DNA of 64,000 bases from Aliihoeflea sp. 2WW (lineage in GTDB: Bacteria; Pseudomonadota; Alphaproteobacteria; Rhizobiales; Rhizobiaceae), in assembly GCF_000497755.1 (NCBI RefSeq), contig NZ_AYOD01000002.1:1-64000 (forward strand), in the 5' to 3' direction. How positions within the stretch are numbered: position 1 is the first letter of the stretch; every line of letters starts with the position of its first letter. Positions 18,218 through 26,439 of the stretch are shown here, one piece after another. The notes under the pieces are model-generated. The model did not search any database and was not told the DNA's origin. It saw nothing but the letters and a program-made list of their open reading frames with translations. The translations under genes and the position numbers were made by a program.

Positions 18218-18823
18218 ATGAAGCACATGCTGGCGGGCGCCATCGCCATTCTCGCGACGACCCTTGCCGCCGATGCAGCTTCGGTGTCGCGTTCCTACAG
18301 CTATTTTTCGATCGGCGGCCAGACACTGAGCGAGATCGAGACCGAGTTGCAGCGGCGCGGCCCCATCCTCGGCTCGACCGGCAATCGGCACCCCGGCGCC
18401 ACGCGCATGGAGTTCAAGACGCGCATCGGTTACCAGGAAAGCGGCCGCCGGTGCAGCGTGAGCGAGGCGGACGTTCAGATTTCGGCCGAAGTGCATCTGC
18501 CCCGTTGGCGCAATCGCAGCGGTGCGCAACTCGACACGGCATTGATGTGGGACACGCTTTCCGCCGACATCAAGCGTCACGAGGAGGGGCATATCGTGAT
18601 CGCCCGCACCTTCGCGCAGCGCATGGAGCAGTCGCTGCTGGGCGTGCGCAATGCCGCTTCCTGCGAAGAGGCTGCCGCCACCGCCGAGGGCATCAGCAAA
18701 CGCTTGCTGGCCGAGCACGACGCCGAACAGGCGCGCTACGACAATGTGGAAAGCATCAATTTCGAAAGCCGCATGCTGCGCCTTCTGGAATATCGTCTCC
18801 AGAGGATCGAGGACGCGCGTTGA
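18218..18823 (+). CDS. DUF922 domain protein, predicted secreted zinc-dependent protease
   Basis: A 201-residue secreted protein (signal peptide ending near DAA-SVS) of the DUF922 family. It contains HEEGH in DIKRHEEGHIVIARTFAQRM, which fits the HExxH zinc-protease motif and lies in a helix as expected. The N-terminal part has SYSYFSIGGQTLSEIETEL, the family opening. AAGGAG precedes the ATG. It stands between folP (divergent) and a ferredoxin gene (convergent). Proteolytic activity is predicted for the family but I know of no natural substrate. Confidence 0.8.
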   Translation: MKHMLAGAIAILATTLAADAASVSRSYSYFSIGGQTLSEIETELQRRGPILGSTGNRHPGATRMEFKTRIGYQESGRRCSVSEADVQISAEVHLPRWRNRSGAQLDTALMWDTLSADIKRHEEGHIVIARTFAQRMEQSLLGVRNAASCEEAAATAEGISKRLLAEHDAEQARYDNVESINFESRMLRLLEYRLQRIEDAR

Positions 18824-18841
18824 TCGATCCGACGACCGGCG

Positions 18842-19162
18842 TCAGCCCTGACGCTCGGGGATGTGGACGGTAAGGCCGTCCAGCGCGTCCGCCACGCGGA
18901 TCTGGCAGGACAGGCGCGAGGTCGGACGCACGTCATAGGCGAAATCGAGCATGTCCTCCTCCATCGCCTGGGGCTCGCCGACGGCCGGCGACCATTCCTC
19001 GTCGACATAGACATGGCATGTCGCGCACGCGCAGGCACCGCCGCATTCGGCCTCGATGCCCGGCACGCCTGCCTTGATGGCGTTTTCCATGACGGTGGAG
19101 CCGTTTTCGGCCTCGACGTCGAAGCGCGTGCCGTCAAAGGCGACAAAGGTAAGCTTGGTCAT
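18842..19162 (-). CDS. Adrenodoxin-type [2Fe-2S] ferredoxin
   Basis: A 106-residue ferredoxin of the vertebrate/adrenodoxin and FdVI type. The cluster ligands are Cys40, Cys46 and Cys49 in CGGACACATC (spacing C-x5-C-x2-C) and Cys86 in SRLSCQIRV. The acidic helix around [16 protein letters not shown] is the usual partner-docking surface. Homologues serve Fe-S cluster assembly, cytochrome P450s or Rieske oxygenases; no such partner is next door, so the role here is open. Confidence 0.9.
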   Translation of the reverse strand: MTKLTFVAFDGTRFDVEAENGSTVMENAIKAGVPGIEAECGGACACATCHVYVDEEWSPAVGEPQAMEEDMLDFAYDVRPTSRLSCQIRVADALDGLTVHIPERQG

Positions 19163-19240
19163 TGAAAAACCTGTCGGAAGGTGGCGCGTCCGTTGACCGG
19201 CGCGGGTCGCGGCGATGACATAATGGCTGGGAACCGGGTG

Positions 19241-19579
19241 TCAACCCGGGGATCGAACGCGCCCCCTCACCTGTGCGCCCAGGGTGGTGGCGACGTGCCC
19301 CAGTCGATCGAGGGCCGCTGCATCGAGCAGAGGGGCCTCCAGCGCCGCCGCGCAGTCGGCCACGGCTGCGATTCCGAGCGATCGTGCGGTGCCCTTGAGT
19401 GAATGGGCTATTGCGATCCGCCTTTGCGGCCCGGCGGTAGCCAATTCACGCATTGCAGCGTCGAGTTGCAGGACGAACATCTCGAGGAGTTCACCTGCGA
19501 GGCGCGCATCGCCCATGGTCTGGCGGTCGAGATGGCTCTCGTCGATCAGGTTCGTCCGCGAATCTTTCAACTGTGTCAT
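19241..19579 (-). CDS. Stand-alone histidine phosphotransfer (Hpt) domain protein
   Basis: A 112-residue Hpt protein: a four-helix bundle with the phosphoryl-accepting His59 in AIAHSLKGTARSLG, preceded by the helix GELLEMFVLQLDAAMRELA and followed by VADCAAALEAPL. It has no kinase or receiver part, so it relays phosphate between other proteins. It is transcribed away from the giant GPR/RgsE-like gene across a 254-base gap. CckA is encoded 10 kb away but normally uses ChpT, a different fold; the partner of this protein cannot be told here. Confidence 0.8.
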   Translation of the reverse strand: MTQLKDSRTNLIDESHLDRQTMGDARLAGELLEMFVLQLDAAMRELATAGPQRRIAIAHSLKGTARSLGIAAVADCAAALEAPLLDAAALDRLGHVATTLGAQVRGRVRSPG

Positions 19580-19833
19580 TCCGGGATCGTGCGCGTGGCG
19601 AATGGACGGTCCGTTAACGCGGCCGGTCGCATTCGCCCGAGTCCGCCAAGGAATCTTTCATCTGCGTTGAGGGGCGTTAACCTTATGTTTAAAGTTTTAC
19701 ACATGGCGGGAATTGCGAGTTCCCATCCCGGCCTTGTCCCGATACGATACGAAATGGGCGAATTGGGCCTCAACTGGCGGGTGGTTTCAAGCCGAATACG
19801 GTGACCCGCTGCGATCGTATAGGGTAGAGCGGC

Positions 19834-22800
19834 ATGGCGATGAAACCGGCGACAAACAAGGAACTCGACACCGATATCGAGAAGGAGCTCGAAGACGCTC
19901 TCGACATCGAACTCGTCATGGATGACGAGGACGCGGAATCCGCGCAGGACGAGAGCCTCGATATCGCTGCGTCGATGGAAGATTTCGAGGCGCAGATTTC
20001 GCAGGCCGCCGAAGAACTGGCGCTGGAAAACCGCGAAACCGAGACGGCGGATACCGTACCCGCTGAGGCGGTCGCCGCCGCTGTCGCCGCCCCCGTCGTT
20101 GCGAAAGCCGCCAATGACGGCCCGACGCGGATCGCCGATCTCCAGCCCGTGGAAGCGCAGGCCTCCGCCCGCCCCTCCGCTTTCGCCGCCGCCAATGACG
20201 ACCGCCAGAAGGACTACAAGTCCTTCGTCCAGAGCATTTCGAAGCCGGTGCCGAGCACCGTCTATTGGGTCGTCGCGCTTCTCTCGGTCGTCTGGGCGGC
20301 CTCGGGCCTGCTCGTCGGTCACCTCCTTTTCTCGCCGCAGATCTGGCAGATCGGCTCACTCGCCGAACTGATCGCGGCACCCTATGCGCTCGGTCTGGCG
20401 CTCGGCATCATCGTCCCGATCATTCTCTTCTGGGGCTTCGCGGTGATGATCCGCCGCGCGCAGGAAATGCGCTATGCCGCGCAATCGATGACGGAAGTCG
20501 CCTTCCGCCTCGCCGAGCCCGAGCACATCGCGACCGACCGCGTCATGATGGTCGGCCAGGCTGTTCGTCGCGAAGTGCAGGCGATGGGCGAAGGCATCGA
20601 GCGCACGCTGGCACGCGCGGTCGAACTGGAGACGCTCGTCCATACCGAGGTGAACGAACTCGAACGCGCCTATTCCGAGAATGAAACCCGCATCCGCGCG
20701 CTGGTCGACGGCCTCGGCAACGAGCGCGAAGCGGTCGTCAGCCACGCAGAGCGGGTCCGCGCATCCATTGCCGGGGCGCATGAGACGCTGAAGGACGAAC
20801 TTTCGGCGGCAAGCGACGTCATCCGCAAGAACATCGTCGATGTCTCCGGACAGCTTTCCGGCACGATCGCAGATAGCGGTGCGTCGCTGATCGAGCGGAT
20901 GAACCAGAGCGGTTCCTCGCTGAGCGAGGCGCTCGATCTTCGCGTCGACACCATCTCCGACCGCATCTCGACCTCCGGCGACGCGATGGCGAACCTGCTC
21001 GATACGCGCATCGCCTCGCTGACGGACGCGACCGACCAGGCCACCCGCTCGCTTTCGCAGATGCTCGACGATCGTACGACGGGCATGATCTCGCTGCTCG
21101 GCAGCTCTGCGCGCTCGCTCTCCGATGAATTCGACACGCGTCTTCGCGACATCGAGCGGACGCTCGAGGAGCGCGGCCAGTCTCTGCTTTCGCAGTTCGA
21201 AACACGCGCCCACGCGCTCGATACGGGTACCGAAAAGCTCAACGCCGCGCTCGAGGCGCGTGCCAAGCAGATCAACGACACGCTGATCGACCGCACCAAG
21301 GAAATCGCGCAGACGTTCACTGACGGCAAGCAGCAGGTCAACGTACTGCTCGACGAGACCAAGGCGCGGATCGGCGCGGACTTTACCGATCTCGTCGCCT
21401 CTACCTCCGCCATGCTTGAGACGCGCACGGCCGATTTCTCGGTCAAGCTCGGTGAAAGCCGCAACCTCATCAGCGCTGCGCTCGACGAAGATCTCGAACG
21501 CCTTGCCGAGACGCGGCAGGCGATGGACGATGCGATCACCAGCCATGTCGAACGGATGGCCGAGGGCCGCTCGCTCCTGACCAGTGCGCTCAACGACGAC
21601 ATCGTGCGCCTTGCCGATACGCAGCGCGAGATGGACGGAGCCATCGAGCGGCAGATTTCGGGCCTCATGGAAGGCCGCGAGCGCCTTGCGATCGCGCTCA
21701 AGGACGACATGGACCTGCTCGACGCGACGCGTCGGGGGCTCGACGATGCGGTTTCGCAGCATGTCCGCACGATCGCCGAGCGCGAATCCGACCTGACGAC
21801 GGCGCTTTCCTCCGGCACGGCGCGCGTCGAGGACGCGTTCGCGAACCAGATCGACCGGATGGCCGAGCGGCAGGCGGAACTCTCCGCTGCCATTGCAGCA
21901 GACGCGGAGCGCATGGACGATCTGATCCTGCGCGGTATCGAGACGCTCGGCACACGGCAGGGCGAGTTGCAGGCTGCGATCGGCAGCGAAGTGTCCAACA
22001 TCGACACCGCGTTCGACCGCCAGATCGAGCGCCTTGCCGAGCGGCAGTCCGGCCTGTCGGCCGCGATCGACGCCGACATGGAGCGCTTTTCGTCCGCGTT
22101 CGACCGCCAGTTCGACGCGCTCACCGCGCGTCAGGGCGAATTCGGCTCGCGTGTCGAGAGCGACGTGGCGCGCATCGATGAAGCGTTTGCGCGTCAGGTC
22201 GAGGCGATTTCGCAGCGCCAGTCCGAGATGGAGAATGCGGTTCATCGCGGCGCCGAGCGCTTCGGCGAACTGTTCGGTCAGCTTGCGCGCCAGCTCGGCG
22301 ACCGTCAGTCCGAACTGTCGAGCGCGATCGCGGGAGATGCGCAGCAGGTCGAGGAAGTGTTCGCGCGACATATCGCGACGCTCGCGGCCCGCCAGGACGA
22401 ACTGAGCGGCGCCATCGCCGCCGACCTCGGCCGGATCGACGAGACCTTCCTGCGCCAGATCGACCTCTTCGCCGAGAAGCAGAACGAGCTCGCATCGACG
22501 ATCAATATCGACATGGACAAGGTCGAAGAGGCCTTCACGCGCCACATCGAGGCGCTTGGCGAGCGCCGCGCTCTCATCACCGACGCGGTGGCCACCGATG
22601 TCGCGCGGATCGAGGATGCGTTCGGACGGCAGACGAGCGTGATCGAGGAACGCACGCAGACGATGGAACGTGCGCTGAAGATCGGCGTCGATAATGTCCG
22701 CGGCGCTCTCGAAAGCAGCGCGGTCGTCGTTGCCGGCTCCTTGCGCGACAAGGTTCTGGAAGCGACCGCGGCAATGGGCGAGCAGGCCGGACAGGCCTTC

Positions 22801-25518
22801 GTCGACGTCGACCAGAAGATCGCCGACCGCGTCGAGCGGACTGCGGCGACGCTGGGCGCCAAGGCCGACGAGATCGCAACGCGCCTCGACGAAAGCGATC
22901 GCGCGATTGCTGGCCGGATCGAGGAGCGAGCGACCTTCATGACGGCGCGGGCCGACGAGATCGCCTCACGCTTCGAGAACACGGACCGGGCGTTGGCCGA
23001 CCGCTTCGACGAGCGCACGCAGTCGCTGTTCTCGCGTGCCTCCGAAATGGTCGAGCGCTTCGCGCAGGCCGATGAAACGCTGGCATTCCGTGCCGAGCAG
23101 CGCGCCGAGGCGCTGGGCGTCAAGGCGGGTGAAGTCGTCTCCGCATTCGAGACGGCCGAGCGCAGCCTGACCTCGCGCGTCGACGATGCGGCGCAGTCGC
23201 TTGCCGCACGTGCCGGCGACTTCGCGCAGATCGTCGAGGAGGCCGACCGCAATCTCGCCGGCAAGGCCGACGAGATCCGCGTCAGCCTGCTCTCGCGCGC
23301 GGACGAGGTCGTGAACCGCTTCGACGAGGCCGGACAGTCTCTCGCCACCCGCACGGAAGATGCCGCCCGCATTCTCGAGGGCCGCGCGGACGACGTCGTC
23401 GGCCGGTTCGACGAGGCGGGCAACGCCCTTCTCTCGCGCACCGACGCGGCGGCGAACACGCTTGCTGCACGAGCCGGCGATCTGTCGAACGTCTTCGCCG
23501 ATGCCGATCGCCAGATCGTCGTTCGTCTCGACGAAACGCAGGCAGCATTGTCGGCGCGGGCCGGCGAGATTGCCGGCGTGCTCGACGGCTCGGACGAGCG
23601 TCTTCAGGAACGCGCCAACGAACTCGCGCGGACCTTCGACATGGCCGAGCAGCGGATCATGGCGCGCACGCACCAGACGTCGGCCGAACTCGACGCCCGC
23701 GCGGGCGCCATCGCCGAAGCGCTGGCAGCGGCCGACCAGGCACTTGCCGATCGCACCAGCCTCCTGACCTCGCGGATCGAAAGCCAGGTGGCCTCGGCCG
23801 AAGAACGCCTGACGCATGGCGCCGCCAATGTCGGCGACCGCCTGGCCGAACAGGTCGCTCGTGTGGAATCCGAACTCGTCGAGCGCGCCAATGCGATCGC
23901 CGAGACGTTCGCGGCAATGAACCGCCACATCGACGAAAGCACCGAAGGCGCTTCCGACAAGCTCGACGAGAAGACGCGCCAGCTCAACGCGATGCTGGCC
24001 GCCCGCTCCTCCGAGATCGGCCGTATCCTTGACGAGACGGCGCGTCCGCTGGTCGAACGCTTTTCCGAGAGCAGCATCGACCTGCAGCGCAATCTCGAAG
24101 AGATCACGCAGGCCGCAGCAGAACGGCTGCAGACAGGCAACAGCGCGCTCGTGTCGGCACTCGATGCCAAGACGAGCGAGACGGTTTCCGCGGTCGAACG
24201 CGTCCAGGGTGATCTCGCGCGCGGCGTCGACGGCCTGATCGGCCGCCTGTCGGCTTCGAACGCCCGCCTTGGCGAACTCGTCGAGACGGCTTCGGCCAAT
24301 CTCGGCGGCGTCGACGAGAAGCTTGCAGGCACCACGGAGCAGTTTGCCGAGACGACCGAAAAGGCCGCCCGCTCCTTCGCCTCGTCGGCCCGAATCATCG
24401 AGACGCAGGCCGGCAAGCTGTCGGAACTGTCCTCGACGACCTTGCGCGACGTGGCCGGCATCGCCTCGCGCTTCGAGGATCACGGCAAGATGCTGACCAA
24501 CGCGCGGGACCTCCTGAACTCGGCGCAGTCGACCCTCGCGGCCACGCTCGACGACCGGCAGACGGCGCTCGAGACGCTTGCCTCCGGGCTCGTCAAGAAG
24601 TCCGAAGAGATCGAACGCGTGATGCGGTCTTTCGAAGGTGTCGTCGGCAAGGCGCTCGAAGGCGCCGAAGGCCGCACCAAGACGTCGACGGAGCAGATGC
24701 GCACTGCGATTTCGGAAGTCGTCGAAAGCGCGACCAAGCGTTTTGCCGATGCGACGGACGAAATCCGCAAGACGGCTGGCACGATCCGTACGGAACTCGA
24801 CCAGACCCGCGCGGAACTGAAGAAGGGCGTGATGCAACTGCCGGAGGAGACCAAGGAATCCACCAGCGCCATGCGCAAGGCGGTTTCCGAGCAGATCAAG
24901 GCGCTGAAGGAGCTTTCGGAGATCGTCTCCAAGTCCGGCCGCACCTTCGACGTCTCCCCGGCGCGCATCGAACGTCAGGCCGCTCCTGCTCCCCGTCCGG
25001 CAGCGCCGGTGGCCGCTCCGCAGGCCGCGACGCAGTTGCGCGGGTCGCTCGCCGATCCGGCACCGCAGGGTCAGGGGCAGGCCGGCGGAAGCTGGGTCGG
25101 TGCCCTCCTGCGCGGCGCTTCCAAGGATGAGGCGGGCGCGCCGAAGCCGGTTCAGCCGCAGCGCTCTCCGCTGCAGATGGTCGAATCGCTCAACTCGCTT
25201 TCCGTCGACATCGCCCGCGCGATCGATCACGAGGCGTCGGTCGAACTCTGGGACCGCTACCGCAAGGGCGAGCGCAACGTCTTTACGCGCCGTCTCTATA
25301 CGCTGAAGGGCCAGCAGACATTCGACGACATCCGCCGCAAGTACCAGAATGACGGTGAGTTCCGCGGCGCGGTCGACCGGTACTGCCAGGACTTCGAGAA
25401 GCTGCTTGCGGATGTTGCCAAGAACGACCGCGACAACATGATGTCGCAGACCTACCTGACGTCCGACACCGGTAAGGTCTACACCATGCTTGCCCATGCG
25501 AGCGGCCGCTTGAAGTAG
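19834..25518 (+). CDS. rgsE: Giant membrane-anchored coiled-coil protein, GPR/RgsE-like polar growth protein
   Basis: 1894 residues. The acidic N-terminus (1-130) is followed by two membrane helices (about 144-167 and 182-206), then some 1,500 residues of almost unbroken helix, a Pro/Ala-rich linker (about 1710-1775) and a compact C-terminal region (from about 1780, with ERNVFTRRLYTLKGQQTFDD). Size, paired N-terminal helices and apolipoprotein-like repeats match the Growth Pole Ring protein of Agrobacterium and RgsE of Sinorhizobium, which organise unipolar growth; often annotated kinesin-like. The repeats are very regular: conserved Arg every 22 residues at 370-458, 36-residue units at 532-639, and 29-residue units at 640-958 and 1011-1318. 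The family assignment is by resemblance; length differs from the 2,115-residue Agrobacterium protein. Confidence 0.78.
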   Translation: MAMKPATNKELDTDIEKELEDALDIELVMDDEDAESAQDESLDIAASMEDFEAQISQAAEELALENRETETADTVPAEAVAAAVAAPVVAKAANDGPTRIADLQPVEAQASARPSAFAAANDDRQKDYKSFVQSISKPVPSTVYWVVALLSVVWAASGLLVGHLLFSPQIWQIGSLAELIAAPYALGLALGIIVPIILFWGFAVMIRRAQEMRYAAQSMTEVAFRLAEPEHIATDRVMMVGQAVRREVQAMGEGIERTLARAVELETLVHTEVNELERAYSENETRIRALVDGLGNEREAVVSHAERVRASIAGAHETLKDELSAASDVIRKNIVDVSGQLSGTIADSGASLIERMNQSGSSLSEALDLRVDTISDRISTSGDAMANLLDTRIASLTDATDQATRSLSQMLDDRTTGMISLLGSSARSLSDEFDTRLRDIERTLEERGQSLLSQFETRAHALDTGTEKLNAALEARAKQINDTLIDRTKEIAQTFTDGKQQVNVLLDETKARIGADFTDLVASTSAMLETRTADFSVKLGESRNLISAALDEDLERLAETRQAMDDAITSHVERMAEGRSLLTSALNDDIVRLADTQREMDGAIERQISGLMEGRERLAIALKDDMDLLDATRRGLDDAVSQHVRTIAERESDLTTALSSGTARVEDAFANQIDRMAERQAELSAAIAADAERMDDLILRGIETLGTRQGELQAAIGSEVSNIDTAFDRQIERLAERQSGLSAAIDADMERFSSAFDRQFDALTARQGEFGSRVESDVARIDEAFARQVEAISQRQSEMENAVHRGAERFGELFGQLARQLGDRQSELSSAIAGDAQQVEEVFARHIATLAARQDELSGAIAADLGRIDETFLRQIDLFAEKQNELASTINIDMDKVEEAFTRHIEALGERRALITDAVATDVARIEDAFGRQTSVIEERTQTMERALKIGVDNVRGALESSAVVVAGSLRDKVLEATAAMGEQAGQAFVDVDQKIADRVERTAATLGAKADEIATRLDESDRAIAGRIEERATFMTARADEIASRFENTDRALADRFDERTQSLFSRASEMVERFAQADETLAFRAEQRAEALGVKAGEVVSAFETAERSLTSRVDDAAQSLAARAGDFAQIVEEADRNLAGKADEIRVSLLSRADEVVNRFDEAGQSLATRTEDAARILEGRADDVVGRFDEAGNALLSRTDAAANTLAARAGDLSNVFADADRQIVVRLDETQAALSARAGEIAGVLDGSDERLQERANELARTFDMAEQRIMARTHQTSAELDARAGAIAEALAAADQALADRTSLLTSRIESQVASAEERLTHGAANVGDRLAEQVARVESELVERANAIAETFAAMNRHIDESTEGASDKLDEKTRQLNAMLAARSSEIGRILDETARPLVERFSESSIDLQRNLEEITQAAAERLQTGNSALVSALDAKTSETVSAVERVQGDLARGVDGLIGRLSASNARLGELVETASANLGGVDEKLAGTTEQFAETTEKAARSFASSARIIETQAGKLSELSSTTLRDVAGIASRFEDHGKMLTNARDLLNSAQSTLAATLDDRQTALETLASGLVKKSEEIERVMRSFEGVVGKALEGAEGRTKTSTEQMRTAISEVVESATKRFADATDEIRKTAGTIRTELDQTRAELKKGVMQLPEETKESTSAMRKAVSEQIKALKELSEIVSKSGRTFDVSPARIERQAAPAPRPAAPVAAPQAATQLRGSLADPAPQGQGQAGGSWVGALLRGASKDEAGAPKPVQPQRSPLQMVESLNSLSVDIARAIDHEASVELWDRYRKGERNVFTRRLYTLKGQQTFDDIRRKYQNDGEFRGAVDRYCQDFEKLLADVAKNDRDNMMSQTYLTSDTGKVYTMLAHASGRLK
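21427..21750 (+). repeat. Three 36-residue coiled-coil units in the GPR/RgsE-like protein
   Basis: Residues 532-567, 568-603 and 604-639 align without gaps, each with the pattern xxxxxExRxxLxxALxxDxxxLxxTxxxMDxA. They are one 29-residue unit plus a heptad. Repetition is at protein level; the DNA has diverged. Confidence 0.7.
21751..22707 (+). repeat. Eleven tandem 29-residue units in the GPR/RgsE-like protein
   Basis: Residues 640-958 divide exactly into 29-residue (87-bp) units beginning at 640, 669, 698, 727, 756, 785, 814, 843, 872, 901 and 930, most with the pattern F-x-R-Q/H-I-x-x-L-x-x-R-Q-x-E-L-x-x-A-I. The last unit is degenerate. No gap is needed across the array. Confidence 0.75.
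22864..23787 (+). repeat. Second array of 29-residue units in the GPR/RgsE-like protein
   Basis: Residues 1011-1318 are nine 29-residue units and one of 47 (29+18, starting at 1243), with the pattern A-D/G-E-I/V-x-x-R-F-D-x-A-D-x-x-L-x-x-R. The consensus differs from the first array although the period is the same. Confidence 0.72.
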
Positions 25519-25538
25519 GCCACCGCTGAGCCGAAGCG

Positions 25539-25573
25539 AGGCCGCAGCCGCCACGCGCGACTGCGGCCTTTTT
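25539..25573 (+). terminator. Rho-independent terminator of the GPR/RgsE-like gene
   Basis: Stem AGGCCGCAG / CTGCGGCCT with a 13-nt loop and a TTTTT tail, 20 bases after the stop codon. Confidence 0.85.
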
Positions 25574-25622
25574 CATGGGCGGCAGGTGCGCTATCAAGCT
25601 GTCTCCAGGAGACCGACACGCC

Positions 25623-26438
25623 ATGCAGCCGTCCCGCGACATTTCCCGCCTGATCGAAATCATGACCGCGCTGCGCGACCCGCAGACGGGCTGTCCCTGG
25701 GATGTCGAGCAGGATTTCGCGTCCATTGCGCCCTATACGATCGAGGAAGCCTATGAGGTAGCCGATGCGATCGAGCGCGGCGACCTTTCGGACCTGCGCG
25801 ACGAATTGGGCGATCTCCTGCTGCAGGTCGTGTTCCATTCGCGCATGGCCGAGGAACAGGGCGAATTCGCCTTCGGTGACGTGGTCGAGGCGATCACGAA
25901 GAAGATGATCCGCCGCCATCCGCATGTTTTCGGGCCGGATGCCGTTCGCGGCGCGAAGCTGGCGAAGGGCATGTGGGAGACGATCAAGGCGGAGGAGCGC
26001 GCGGAGAAGAAGACGGAACGCGAGGCGCGCGGCATCACCGTCGCCGAGCATGGCTATCTCGACGACGTACCCGTCGGCCATGCCGCGCTGACGCGGGCGC
26101 TGAAATTGCAGGAACGCGCGGCGAAGGTCGGGTTCGACTGGAAGGAGCCGGGGCCGATTCTCGACAAGATCTCGGAAGAAGTGGACGAGCTGCGCGTCGC
26201 GCTCGATGCGGGCGAGACGGCGGCGATCAAGGACGAGTTCGGCGATGTGCTCTTCGCGCTCGTCAATCTCGGCCGCCATCTCGGCATCGACGCGGAGGAT
26301 GCGCTGCGCGGGACCAACGACAAGTTCCGCAAGCGCTTCCACCATGTCGAGCGGGCGCTAAACGCCAATGGAAGCAGCCTCGATGAGGCGAGCCTCGACG
26401 AGATGGAAGGTCACTGGCAGGCGGCGAAGCGCGCCTGA
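25623..26438 (+). CDS. mazG: Nucleoside triphosphate pyrophosphohydrolase MazG
   Basis: Hydrolyses (d)NTPs to monophosphates, and in E. coli limits ppGpp build-up and clears damaged nucleotides. 271 residues with two MazG domains: the first has LRDPQTGCPWDVEQDF and EEAYEVADAIERGDLSDLRDELGD (the EExxE and ExxD metal sites), the second EEVDELRVAL followed by KDEFGDVLFALVN. The start at 25623 has AGGAG upstream; an ATG at 25575 would begin inside the terminator of the preceding gene. It converges on hflX with one base between the stops. Confidence 0.94.
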   Translation: MQPSRDISRLIEIMTALRDPQTGCPWDVEQDFASIAPYTIEEAYEVADAIERGDLSDLRDELGDLLLQVVFHSRMAEEQGEFAFGDVVEAITKKMIRRHPHVFGPDAVRGAKLAKGMWETIKAEERAEKKTEREARGITVAEHGYLDDVPVGHAALTRALKLQERAAKVGFDWKEPGPILDKISEEVDELRVALDAGETAAIKDEFGDVLFALVNLGRHLGIDAEDALRGTNDKFRKRFHHVERALNANGSSLDEASLDEMEGHWQAAKRA

Positions 26439-26439
26439 T

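Noticed and set aside
19677-19692. TTAACCTTATGTTTAA upstream of the giant coiled-coil gene, CtrA-like
   Set aside because: Spacing between the TTAA cores is 8, not 7. It may be part of the promoter, but I would not call it a CtrA box.
20356-22545. 729-residue minus-strand frame inside the giant coiled-coil gene
   Set aside because: Antisense shadow of a repetitive gene with strong codon bias; no start signal and no domain.
22966-25554. 862-residue minus-strand frame opposite the giant coiled-coil gene
   Set aside because: Same reason; it also runs across the terminator of the sense gene.
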